Below are positions 6,789-12,959 of a stretch of 12,959 bases of DNA, piece after piece; position 1 is the stretch's first letter; every line of letters begins with the position of its first letter. Origin of the DNA: JAQVSV01 sp041667045 (GTDB taxonomy: Bacteria; Elusimicrobiota; Elusimicrobia; Elusimicrobiales; Elusimicrobiaceae); NCBI GenBank assembly GCA_041667045.1, contig JBAYFS010000050.1, forward strand, positions 1 to 12,959. The letters are read 5' to 3'. The position numbers and the translations under genes are program-made. Under the pieces are notes generated by a model. The model worked only from the letters and a program-made list of their open reading frames with translations, searched no databases and was not told the DNA's origin.

Positions 6789-7408
6789 TATTTGGTCGCC
6801 GCGGCGGGGATTTCGGTGAACAGGTTGTCTTTATATTCGTGAAGCCATTGCCGCTGTTTTTTGTAATCCGGGCAAAACTGCTCTACGAACTGCCAGAATT
6901 CAGTTTTGTGGTTTAAGTGTTTGAGATGGGCCAGCTCGTGTATAACGAGATAGTCAAGCACGGAGTCCGGCGCTTTGATTATGCGCCAGGAGAAATTCAG
7001 GTTGCTTTTTTCAGAACAGCTGCCCCAGAGCGTTTTCTGGTCTTTCACGCAGATGCGGTTAAAGCTTACGCCCATTTTTTCGGACCACATTTTGACGCGT
7101 TCCGCCAAAACTTCCTCAGCCAAGGTCCTCATCCAGTTTTCGAGCACGGTTGCGGGGTTTGTTTCGCTGTCGCAATGCACGCAGATGGCGTTATCGCGTT
7201 CCAAAACTTCGCCGGCCACGTCGGGGTCCTGCACAAGGATATAATCGCGCAGCGTGCCTTTGAACATGATTTTTGCCGCGGGGGGATTTCCTTTTTCGGC
7301 AGTGGTTTCTTTTCCGAAAACTTCCGGCAAGTCGGCCTTCAGCTTCTGAATGAAAAGCTGAATTTCGCTTATGGTGGTCGCCGTGTCTACTTTTGTTTCG
7401 TTACCCAT
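6788..7408 (-). CDS. YgjP-like zinc metallopeptidase domain protein
   Basis: Predicted cytoplasmic zinc metallopeptidase of the YgjP/DUF45 family (gluzincin fold); its substrates are poorly known. The 206 aa carry the family signature WGSCS (W128-S132) and, about 25 residues later, the zinc site HELAH-x5-H, with H157, E158, H161 and H167, then the conserved EFW and a C-terminal W188-L-H. The N-terminal half (1-90) is more divergent than usual. The ATG at 7408 lies 6 bp after a perfect TATAAT on the minus strand and has no Shine-Dalgarno, so the transcript may be leaderless. First gene of a two-gene unit with rlmD, sharing one base. No signal peptide or membrane segment. Confidence 0.9.
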   Translation of the reverse strand: MGNETKVDTATTISEIQLFIQKLKADLPEVFGKETTAEKGNPPAAKIMFKGTLRDYILVQDPDVAGEVLERDNAICVHCDSETNPATVLENWMRTLAEEVLAERVKMWSEKMGVSFNRICVKDQKTLWGSCSEKSNLNFSWRIIKAPDSVLDYLVIHELAHLKHLNHKTEFWQFVEQFCPDYKKQRQWLHEYKDNLFTEIPAAATK

Positions 7409-7414
7409 TATTAC

Positions 7415-7420
7415 ATTATA
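7415..7420 (-). promoter_or_regulatory. -10 element TATAAT for the ygjP-like/rlmD unit
   Basis: A perfect TATAAT on the minus strand, between the terminator of the preceding gene and the ATG at 7408. The usual 6-7 bp to the transcription start would put the first base at or next to the A of the ATG. No -35-like hexamer is visible at 16-18 bp. Confidence 0.55.
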
Positions 7421-7450
7421 CCTTAAATGCGGTTCCGGCGGCCGCGCGGC

Positions 7451-7484
7451 AAAAAGCCGGAACGGAGTGTTCCGTTCCGGCTTT
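7451..7484 (-). terminator. Rho-independent terminator of the 7502-8050 gene
   Basis: Perfect 14-bp stem aaagccggaacgga (7453-7466) with its complement (7471-7484) and a gtgt loop. On the minus strand it runs into a T-tract (plus-strand aaaaa, 7451-7455), 17 bp beyond the stop codon. Confidence 0.9.
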
Positions 7485-7501
7485 CCGTCAAAGGGTATTC
7501 G

Positions 7502-8050
7502 TTATTTTACCGGCAATAGGAAATACTGGTATTCAAGAGAGGAACTTTTTGTTGTCGCACTGTATACGCATCCGACGATTTTCCCGCTTTCCCGGTCAAA
7601 TTTCAGCCGGATGCTGAATTTGGCGTGGTTAAAGGAAATAAAACCGTAGGGTTCCAGTTCTCCAGCCATTTCACCGGTTGAAATTTCGCCCGCGTCGGGC
7701 GTGGTATAGCGCACCGTGGCGGTGGGAATGGCTATAGTGTCATTGCCTACGGAGATGGTGGCCCGCCCGAAAGTGATGGTAAGGGGGGTGGTTTCCCGCG
7801 CCACTTGCTCTCCGGATATTGTCTGCAAAAAATAAACTCTGGAACTGACCGTTACGGTTCCCGAAGGAAAGGCGTCCGTTTTAAGCGCTACGCCTTTGTT
7901 CCACGACTCCACGCATTCGCGGTAATACGTGCGGTCCTGGAGATAGGTCTGGTATTGCGCGGGAGTCATACGGCTTTTCGCGGGGGTTCCCGCCGCTAGC
8001 GGCGGAAGGGAAAATAAAGCGATAATCGCGATGCTAAGCAGTTTTTTCAT
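7502..8050 (-). CDS. Secreted beta-rich protein of unknown function
   Basis: Not recognised. The 182 aa start with a Sec signal peptide (K2 K3, hydrophobic core, likely cleavage near L18-A19-A20). After a helical segment (about 28-52, with Y/R-rich QDRTYYREC), the rest alternates hydrophobic and polar residues like a beta-sheet domain (about 64-182). The mature part has only two cysteines, C46 and C161, which could form a disulfide. The start is supported by AAAGGAG 9 bp upstream and a TATAAT at 8085-8080. It is a monocistronic unit with its own promoter and terminator. It follows the radical SAM gene on the same strand but is separated from it by 85 bp. No link to neighbours is evident. Confidence 0.85.
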   Translation of the reverse strand: MKKLLSIAIIALFSLPPLAAGTPAKSRMTPAQYQTYLQDRTYYRECVESWNKGVALKTDAFPSGTVTVSSRVYFLQTISGEQVARETTPLTITFGRATISVGNDTIAIPTATVRYTTPDAGEISTGEMAGELEPYGFISFNHAKFSIRLKFDRESGKIVGCVYSATTKSSSLEYQYFLLPVK

Positions 8051-8059
8051 TTTCGGCGG

Positions 8060-8085
8060 CTCCTTTGTTGGTTAATCTAATTATA
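8060..8085 (-). promoter_or_regulatory. -10 element and ribosome binding site of the 7502-8050 gene
   Basis: On the minus strand, TATAAT (8085-8080) precedes a predicted start near 8073 and a leader of about 22 nt carrying AAAGGAG (8066-8060), 9 bp before the ATG. The -35 position shows no good match. Confidence 0.6.
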
Positions 8086-8135
8086 CACTTTAGGTACGCG
8101 CGCTGAAAGGGCTAAAAAACCTATGGGCGATCCGG

Positions 8136-9398
8136 TCAGGATTTATTGTGCCGGGCGGCTAGTTTTCGCGCGTGGGCTTTCTGGGTTTCCCAGGTGCCGT
8201 AAAGGAAGCCCTGCCCCATGAGTTCATCTATAAGTTTTTCATAAAGGCGCAGGCTGGGGTTCGGTTTTTCATTCGCGAATGGCGTGCCCGGCAGCGGCAT
8301 GAAGGTGTGCGCGTGGATTTTAACACGCGGGCCGGCGATTTCCTTTATGAAATTTATGGAAAGCCGCGCGTCCTCCGGGGTTTCACCCGGCAGGCCGAAA
8401 ATGAAATCCAGATTCGCCTTCAGCCCGGCCTCCGTAGTGATTCGTACCGCCTGCCTTATTTCCGCGGCGGTATGGTGGCGGTTTGAAAGCTTCAACATCC
8501 GTTCGCTGCCTGACTGCGCGCCGATTATAAGGTTATCGTTCGCGGCGTATTTTTTAACCAGCGACACGGTTTCCCGCGTAACGTGCTCGGGCCGGACTTC
8601 CGAAGGGAAGGAACCGAAAAATATTTTCCCGCCGGGCGCGGTCGCCTCTTTCATGGCCTGCAACAGATTTTCAAGCTCGGGCAGGTTTAACCGCAGGCCG
8701 TCCGGCGAGCCGTAGGCGAAAGCGTTGGACGTTATGAGCCGCGCGTCTATAAAACCCACATCGCGCATGATTTTAAGCTGCTCCGCTATTGCCCGCGGCG
8801 AGCGGTGCCTTATGTTCGGCCCGAAAAGGCGGGTAGTCTGGCAGAACTTGCAGCCGTGCGGACAGCCGCGGCTTATCTCAACCGCGCCGTATTTCTCATA
8901 TTTTTTCGCGATGGACGGGTACTTTTCTATGTCAACCTGAGCGCGGGCCGGGGTTTTTACGAAAACTCCGTTTTCGATAAACGCGATGCCCCGCACGGCG
9001 TCGCGATTTCCGTCCGTGAAAACGGCGGAGAGGATTTCAGGAAAAGTTTCCTCGCCCTCACCGATGCACGCGATATCCGCACCCGCGTTGAGGACGCTTT
9101 CCGGCATAGCCGTGGCGTGCGGCCCGCCCGCGATGATTTTAAGCTTTGCACCGAACTCCGCGCGCAGGAGCCGCGCGTTTTCCGCGAAAGTTTCAAACCG
9201 GCTGGAAAAAAACGAGAATCCCGCCGCGCACAAAGCGTTTTCCGCCAGAATTCCTGCGACGCGGGCCCGCAGAGCATTTATATCCGGCTCGAAGTGCAGG
9301 CGGGTTTTTGCGTCGTCCTGGAAAAGCTCCAGCGCGCCCGCCAGGGCGTTAAGCGAGAGTTTGTTTTCCTTTGTTTCAAGAAACACGCAGTTACGCAT
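8136..9398 (-). CDS. B12-binding-type radical SAM protein
   Basis: A radical S-adenosylmethionine enzyme with an N-terminal cobalamin-binding-like Rossmann domain. The N-terminal half (about 1-130) has the family's G-G-P-H-A-T (91-96) and C-I-G-E-G-E-E-T-F (111-119) segments but no DxHxxG cobalamin-ligand motif, as in many members. The [4Fe-4S] motif is C179-x3-C183-x2-C186, within SRGCPHGCKFC. The TIM-barrel part continues with GAQSGSERML and F-G-L-P-G-E-T (about 280-350). By overall pattern it resembles the MJ_1487-like B12/radical SAM group, whose reaction is unknown to me; that assignment is from memory and tentative. The ATG at 9398 has no Shine-Dalgarno. Divergent from the NYN gene, 42 bp apart, with a palindrome between them. 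Confidence 0.88.
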   Translation of the reverse strand: MRNCVFLETKENKLSLNALAGALELFQDDAKTRLHFEPDINALRARVAGILAENALCAAGFSFFSSRFETFAENARLLRAEFGAKLKIIAGGPHATAMPESVLNAGADIACIGEGEETFPEILSAVFTDGNRDAVRGIAFIENGVFVKTPARAQVDIEKYPSIAKKYEKYGAVEISRGCPHGCKFCQTTRLFGPNIRHRSPRAIAEQLKIMRDVGFIDARLITSNAFAYGSPDGLRLNLPELENLLQAMKEATAPGGKIFFGSFPSEVRPEHVTRETVSLVKKYAANDNLIIGAQSGSERMLKLSNRHHTAAEIRQAVRITTEAGLKANLDFIFGLPGETPEDARLSINFIKEIAGPRVKIHAHTFMPLPGTPFANEKPNPSLRLYEKLIDELMGQGFLYGTWETQKAHARKLAARHNKS

Positions 9399-9403
9399 AA
9401 AAT

Positions 9404-9418
9404 GTACAATTATTGTAC
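9404..9418. promoter_or_regulatory. Perfect 15-bp palindrome in the divergent intergenic region
   Basis: GTACAAT-T-ATTGTAC. It lies in the 42-bp gap between the divergent radical SAM and NYN genes, 5 bp before the radical SAM ATG and 22 bp before the NYN ATG. Each half contains TACAAT, one mismatch from a -10 hexamer, one facing each way. The site could thus be overlapping divergent -10 elements, an operator, or both. No convincing -35 was found for either direction. Confidence 0.55.
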
Positions 9419-9440
9419 TATTTGTCCACTTGGAGCGTTT

Positions 9441-9872
9441 ATGAGGTTAAGCGGAAAGCCCACGGTTTATTGTATTGACGGACTTAATTTTATCCGCAGC
9501 TATGTGCTGCCCGGCGCGGGTTATAAAAATGACGATGCCTGCGCCCGCGACGTGCTCGACTGGCTGGAAAACGTTTCCTGCACCGGCAAATTTTCCAACG
9601 CCGAGTTCCGCGTGGTGTTCGACGGTTCTTACCGCAACGTGGGCCCGCTTGTGCGGGGCCGCGTGCACGCCGGTTTTTCAGAAGGCGAAAGCGCCGACGA
9701 TGTGCTGCTGGAGCAGGCTTTATACCTGAAGGATAATTCGTCTTACAAGGTCTGGCTCGTCACTTCGGACGGCGGGCTAGCCTCCCGCGCGCGGGAGGCG
9801 GGGGTGAAAGTCATGTACTGCCCAGTTTTCTGTGACGCGGCTGAAACCGCGCTCAATTCCGAAAGCAGATGA
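9441..9872 (+). CDS. NYN-domain predicted ribonuclease (YacP-like)
   Basis: A 143-aa protein of the NYN/PIN-like nuclease fold, close in type to YacP/Rae1, a ribosome-associated mRNA endonuclease in Bacillus. The acidic metal-site candidates are in place: D13 and N16 (in IDGLN), D61 (VVFDG), D86/D87 (ESADD) and D110 (TSDGG), followed by the typical R-E-A-G-V-K-V end. The frame is open far upstream, but the correct start is the ATG at 9441. It has GGAG at 9432-9435 with a 5-bp spacer, and the upstream extension would overlap the radical SAM gene antisense. Monocistronic and followed at once by a strong terminator. The nuclease role is inferred from fold and motifs. Confidence 0.85.
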   Translation: MRLSGKPTVYCIDGLNFIRSYVLPGAGYKNDDACARDVLDWLENVSCTGKFSNAEFRVVFDGSYRNVGPLVRGRVHAGFSEGESADDVLLEQALYLKDNSSYKVWLVTSDGGLASRAREAGVKVMYCPVFCDAAETALNSESR

Positions 9873-9885
9873 TTTCGCGCAAATA

Positions 9886-9918
9886 AAAAAACCCTCCGCA
9901 TTGCGCGGAGGGTTTTTT
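9886..9918. terminator. Bidirectional terminator between the NYN gene and pntB
   Basis: Stem ccctccgc (9892-9899) with gcggaggg (9905-9912), 5-nt loop, A6 on the left and T6 on the right. It serves the NYN gene on the plus strand and the pnt operon (stop at 9936) on the minus strand. Confidence 0.93.
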
Positions 9919-9935
9919 GTTGCCTTAGATTCCAA

Positions 9936-11327
9936 TTACAACGCTTTCACGATATCTTCGGTGACTTTTTTCGCGTCCCCGAACAGCATCATGGTGTTGT
10001 CTTTGTAAAACAGTTCGTTGTCTATGCCGGCGTAGCCGGAATTAAGCGAGCGTTTGATGAAAAGCACGGTTTTCGCGGACGCCACGTCCAGAATCGGCAT
10101 GCCGAAAATCGGGCTTGTGGGATCGGTTTTCGCGGCGGGGTTGGTAACGTCGTTCGCGCCGATGACGAAAGCCACGTCGGTGGACGAGAACTGGCTGTTG
10201 ATGTCTTCCAGTTCGGCGACTTCGTCATAAGGCACGTTCGCTTCCGCCAGCAGCACGTTCATGTGGCCCGGCATTCTGCCCGCCACAGGGTGAATGGCGT
10301 AGCGCACCTTAACTCCTTCTTTCTTGAGCTTTTCGCCCATTTCCTTAAGCGAATGCTGGGCTTGCGCCACGGCCATGCCGTAGCCCGGCACGATGATAAC
10401 GCTGCCCGCGTTTTTGAGCAGGAAGGCCGCGTCGTCCGCGCTACCGGATTTGACGTTGCGGTCCGCGCGCGCGGCTCCGCCGTGCGCGGTTTCGCCGCCG
10501 AAGCCGCCGAGCATGACGCTCAGAAACGGCCTGTTCATGGCGGTGCACATGATGTAGCTCAGAATCGCGCCCGAGGAACCGACCAGCGCGCCCGTGATGA
10601 TGAGCAGGTTGTTGTGCAGGGTGAAGCCTATGCCGCAGGCCGCCCAGCCGGAATAGGAGTTAAGCATGGATATGATAACCGGCATATCCGCTCCGCCGAT
10701 CGGAATAATGATAAGTAGCCCGATCAAAAACGAGAGTAGCGCCAGCGCCCAGAAAATGCCGGGATGCTGCACGTTGATAAGCGTGACGACCAGCGCGATT
10801 GCCGTAAGTCCCAGCACGGCGTTAAGCAGATGCTGGCCTTTAAACGTAACCGGTTTGCCGCTCACCAGGCCCTGCAGTTTGGCGAACGCTACCACGGAAC
10901 CGGTGAAAGTCACCGCGCCGATGGCAACGCCAAGGCTCATTTCGATAATGCTGGCGGTAAAGATCCGGCCCGTTTCCGGGTTCATTATGCCGAACGCTTC
11001 GGGCGCGAAGAACGCCGCCGCCGCGGTCAGCACCGCCGCCATACCCACCAGACTGTGGAACGCCGCCACCAGCTGGGGCAGGTCGCGCATGTTGATTTTC
11101 AGCGCGATGAACGTGCCCGCGATGCCGCCCAGCGCGATGGCCAGGAGGATCAGCCCGTAAGACTGAACCGACGGATTGCACAGGGTGGTGATAATGGCCA
11201 GCAGCATGCCGGCTATGCCCAGCGCGTTGCCGCGCCGCGCGCTTTCGGGCGAGGACAGGCCGCGCAAAGCCAGAATGAAACAGACGGCCGATATGAGATA
11301 TAAAACAGCGGATAAGGTTTCGCTCAT
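9936..11327 (-). CDS. pntB: Proton-translocating NAD(P) transhydrogenase, subunit beta
   Basis: Inner-membrane subunit that forms most of the proton channel (domain II) and carries the NADP(H)-binding domain III. It drives NADH + NADP+ to NAD+ + NADPH with the proton gradient. At 463 aa it matches E. coli PntB (462). About nine hydrophobic segments span residues 5-265. H91, at the position of the E. coli proton-channel histidine, is kept in A-F-H-S-L-V-G, as is the S-Y-S-G-W stretch (224-228). Domain III has V-P-G-Y-G-M-A-V (313-320), H-P-V-A-G-R-M-P-G-H (346-355) and G-A-N-D-V-T-N-P-A (390-398). The ATG overlaps the pntAB stop (ATGA) with GGGAGGG upstream. Complete and apparently functional. 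Confidence 0.97.
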   Translation of the reverse strand: MSETLSAVLYLISAVCFILALRGLSSPESARRGNALGIAGMLLAIITTLCNPSVQSYGLILLAIALGGIAGTFIALKINMRDLPQLVAAFHSLVGMAAVLTAAAAFFAPEAFGIMNPETGRIFTASIIEMSLGVAIGAVTFTGSVVAFAKLQGLVSGKPVTFKGQHLLNAVLGLTAIALVVTLINVQHPGIFWALALLSFLIGLLIIIPIGGADMPVIISMLNSYSGWAACGIGFTLHNNLLIITGALVGSSGAILSYIMCTAMNRPFLSVMLGGFGGETAHGGAARADRNVKSGSADDAAFLLKNAGSVIIVPGYGMAVAQAQHSLKEMGEKLKKEGVKVRYAIHPVAGRMPGHMNVLLAEANVPYDEVAELEDINSQFSSTDVAFVIGANDVTNPAAKTDPTSPIFGMPILDVASAKTVLFIKRSLNSGYAGIDNELFYKDNTMMLFGDAKKVTEDIVKAL

Positions 11328-11659
11328 ACACCCTCCCGTTTCTTTTTCTTAAACATTGACAGCATCCGCTGCGTCACGATAAACCCGCCGAAGATGTTGA
11401 CGGAAACCAAAGCCACCGCGATAACGCCCAGCAGTTTTGAGCCGTGCATTATTTCCGGGCCCGCCGCGATGAGCGCGCCGACTATAATGACCGACGAAAT
11501 AGCGTTCGTCACCGCCATTAGCGGCGAATGCAGCGCGGGCGTTACGCTCCACACTACATAATAGCCGATGAAAACGGCCAGCACGAACACTGTAAGCGCC
11601 AATACCAGCGGGCTTGCGCCCGCCGCATGCGCGACAGTCATGGGTACTTGTATGTCCAT
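11324..11659 (-). CDS. pntAB: NAD(P) transhydrogenase, subunit alpha part 2 (membrane)
   Basis: Small membrane subunit of the three-polypeptide transhydrogenase, equivalent to the C-terminal membrane part of E. coli PntA. The 111 aa contain three hydrophobic segments (about 16-37, 47-66, 75-96) and the conserved T-P-A-L-H-S-P-L-M-A-V-T-N-A-I-S-S stretch (40-56), ending in a basic tail (K104-R108). AAGGAG lies 8 bp before the ATG, in the 17-bp gap after pntAA. Overlaps pntB by 4 bases. Confidence 0.95.
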   Translation of the reverse strand: MDIQVPMTVAHAAGASPLVLALTVFVLAVFIGYYVVWSVTPALHSPLMAVTNAISSVIIVGALIAAGPEIMHGSKLLGVIAVALVSVNIFGGFIVTQRMLSMFKKKKREGV

Positions 11660-11676
11660 TAGTTAATCTCCTTAAA

Positions 11677-12798
11677 TTAATCCGCGAGCAGCACGTTCCC
11701 GGCTTTCGCCACGAGAGTGCCTTTGATTACTTCATTTTCCATGTTGTAAACGAGCTCTTTTTTCTCGCGGTTGTAAATCTCGCCGAAGAAGGTGAGAATA
11801 TTTTTCGCGTAGAGCGAGCTCGCGTCCTGCGCCAGCCTGCCCGGCACGTTCGGGTGCGCGATTATCTTCACGCCGAACTTCTCCACTACTTTGCCGTGCT
11901 CGGTCAGTTCACAGTTGCCGCCCATTTCGGACGCCAGGTCCACGATAACGGAACCCTGCCGCATGGTTTTAACCATGTCCGCGGTTATGAGCACGGGCGC
12001 TTTTCTGCCGGGGATGAGGGCGGTGCAGATGGCCATGTCCTGCTTTTTGATGGTTTCGGCTATCACGGCGGTCTGCTTGCGTTTGAAATCCTCGCCCATT
12101 TCCTTGGCGTAGCCGCCTTTGGTTTCGGCGTCTTTGGTGGCTTCGGGATCCACTTCCACGAATTTCGCGCCGAGGCTTTCCACCTGCTCTTTTACGGCGG
12201 GCCGCACGTCGAAGGCCGACACCACCGCGCCCAGCCGCTTGGCTGTCGCTATGGCCTGAAGGCCCGCCACGCCCGCGCCGAACACGCAGACTTTCGCCGG
12301 CGCAATTGTTCCGGCGGCGGTCATCATCAGCGGCATGGCGCGCCCGAACTCGTAGCACGCGTCTATAACCGCGCGGTAGCCCGCGAGATTCGACTGGGAC
12401 GACAGCACGTCCATGCTCTGCGCCCTTGAAATGCGCGGCATCAGTTCCATGGCGAAAACGGACAAGCCCTGGGCGGCGCAGGCTTTAAGAGTGTCTTTGT
12501 CCGTGCGCGCGTCCATGGTGGAAATAAGGACGGTGTCTTTTTTTATGATTTTTATTTCTTCAGGGGACGGTTTTTTGACCTTGAGGACCAGATCCGCTCC
12601 CGCGTAAAGTTCTTTCGCGTCCGCGGTTATCTGGGCGCCGGCGGTTTTATAATCCTCGTCCGAGAATGACGAAGCAGTTCCCGCGCCGCTTTGCACGCTT
12701 ACGGCAAAGCCGGCCACGATAAATTTTTTCACCGTTTCCGGCGACGCCGCGACCCTTGTTTCATAGGGCATTATTTCCCTGGGTATTCCTATTCGCAT
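11677..12798 (-). CDS. pntAA: NAD(P) transhydrogenase, subunit alpha part 1 (NAD-binding)
   Basis: Cytoplasmic domain I, which binds NAD(H) and exchanges hydride with domain III of PntB. The 373 aa show the N-terminal M-R-I-G-I-P-R-E signature of the alanine dehydrogenase/transhydrogenase fold, R-A-Q-S-M-D-V-L-S-S-Q (125-135), the nucleotide loop G174-A-G-V-A-G179 with D197 at the end of the second strand, and H-P-N-V-P-G-R near the C-terminus. The length and lack of a membrane part fit the split alpha subunit of the Rhodospirillum rubrum type, unlike the fused E. coli PntA. The start is supported by a strong AGGAGGA about 5 bp upstream. First gene of the operon. Confidence 0.96.
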   Translation of the reverse strand: MRIGIPREIMPYETRVAASPETVKKFIVAGFAVSVQSGAGTASSFSDEDYKTAGAQITADAKELYAGADLVLKVKKPSPEEIKIIKKDTVLISTMDARTDKDTLKACAAQGLSVFAMELMPRISRAQSMDVLSSQSNLAGYRAVIDACYEFGRAMPLMMTAAGTIAPAKVCVFGAGVAGLQAIATAKRLGAVVSAFDVRPAVKEQVESLGAKFVEVDPEATKDAETKGGYAKEMGEDFKRKQTAVIAETIKKQDMAICTALIPGRKAPVLITADMVKTMRQGSVIVDLASEMGGNCELTEHGKVVEKFGVKIIAHPNVPGRLAQDASSLYAKNILTFFGEIYNREKKELVYNMENEVIKGTLVAKAGNVLLAD

Positions 12799-12800
12799 AA

Positions 12801-12828
12801 ACTTCCTCCTATTTCAGTAGTGATTATA
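12801..12828 (-). promoter_or_regulatory. Promoter -10 and ribosome binding site of the pnt operon
   Basis: On the minus strand, a perfect TATAAT (12828-12823) is followed by the AGGAGGAAGT ribosome binding site (12810-12801) just before the pntAA ATG. A weak -35-like TTACCC (12851-12846) sits 17 bp upstream. The predicted leader is about 18 nt, with no room for a riboswitch. Confidence 0.65.
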
Positions 12829-12893
12829 CCATAATGCCGGAATACGGGTAATAATCCCGCGCAATGCGTGAAAAGAGGTGTTTTGGCGTTAAA

Positions 12894-12959
12894 TCAGCGC
12901 GGTTTTTTCCGGATCAGGGTTTGGAAAAAAAGTTCCGGTTCGCGCGCCATTTGGGCGGC
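12894..12959 (-). CDS. Possible C-terminal tail of a minus-strand gene (cut by window end)
   Basis: A minus-strand frame is open from the window edge for 21 codons and ends in TGA at 12896-12894, reading ...REPELFFQTLIRKKPR. A second frame stays open for 22 codons and ends in TAA at 12890-12888, and a plus-strand frame is open too. The stretch is too short to choose, and a gene here is only plausible from the gene density. No terminator hairpin follows before the pnt promoter. Confidence 0.25.
   Translation of the reverse strand, partial: AAQMAREPELFFQTLIRKKPR

Noticed and set aside
8805..9440. Extended N-terminus for the NYN protein from the upstream open frame
   Set aside because: The extension lies antisense inside the radical SAM gene and has no NYN-like content; ATG 9441 has a proper SD and begins the family pattern directly.
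11614..12429. Long plus-strand ORF antisense to pntAB/pntAA, and similar ones across pntB
   Set aside because: The translations are His/Arg/Gly-rich with no domain, typical of the complement of a high-G+C membrane or Rossmann protein gene; pnt motifs on the minus strand are complete.

Overview
The window looks like chromosomal DNA from a Gram-negative bacterium of moderately high G+C. The evidence is a periplasmic alpha-2-macroglobulin/PBP1C pair, two further proteins with Sec signal peptides, dense same-strand gene packing, Shine-Dalgarno sites of AAGGAG/AGGAGGA type and ordinary Rho-independent terminators. The phylum cannot be fixed from this stretch. An environmental or gut lineage such as Elusimicrobiota is only a hunch. 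No phage, IS, CRISPR, rRNA or tRNA gene was recognised.

Layout. (1) 1-4137, plus strand: the C-terminal part of a thioester-containing bacterial alpha-2-macroglobulin (cut by the window start), followed 6 bp later by pbpC, a class A penicillin-binding protein of the PBP1C type. (2) 4138-5234: an unusual block. It holds a tandem hairpin motif, a good sigma70-like promoter, an unrecognised secreted protein gene that is more AT-rich than its neighbours, and a repeat-rich intergenic stretch. That stretch ends in a 33-bp near-exact copy of the 3' end of pbpC, so the secreted gene is bracketed by direct repeats. (3) 5235-7408, minus strand: a YgjP-like zinc metallopeptidase gene and an RlmD/RumA-type RNA m5U methyltransferase gene, joined by a one-base stop/start overlap. 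(4) 7502-8050, minus: a second unrecognised secreted protein with its own promoter and terminator. (5) 8136-9398, minus: a B12-binding-type radical SAM protein, divergent from a small NYN/YacP-type predicted RNase (9441-9872, plus). A perfect 15-bp palindrome lies between them. (6) 9936-12798, minus: the complete three-gene proton-translocating NAD(P) transhydrogenase operon pntAA-pntAB-pntB. The last 160 bp hold its promoter and perhaps the tail of another minus-strand gene.

How the genes relate: A2M and PBP1C are a known periplasmic partnership, in which protease trapping is paired with peptidoglycan repair. The transhydrogenase couples the proton gradient to NADPH supply. RlmD, YgjP and the NYN protein are RNA/protein housekeeping functions. 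The part of the window least explained by known biology is 4089-5160, a small module carrying a secreted protein flanked by a duplicated pbpC tail.
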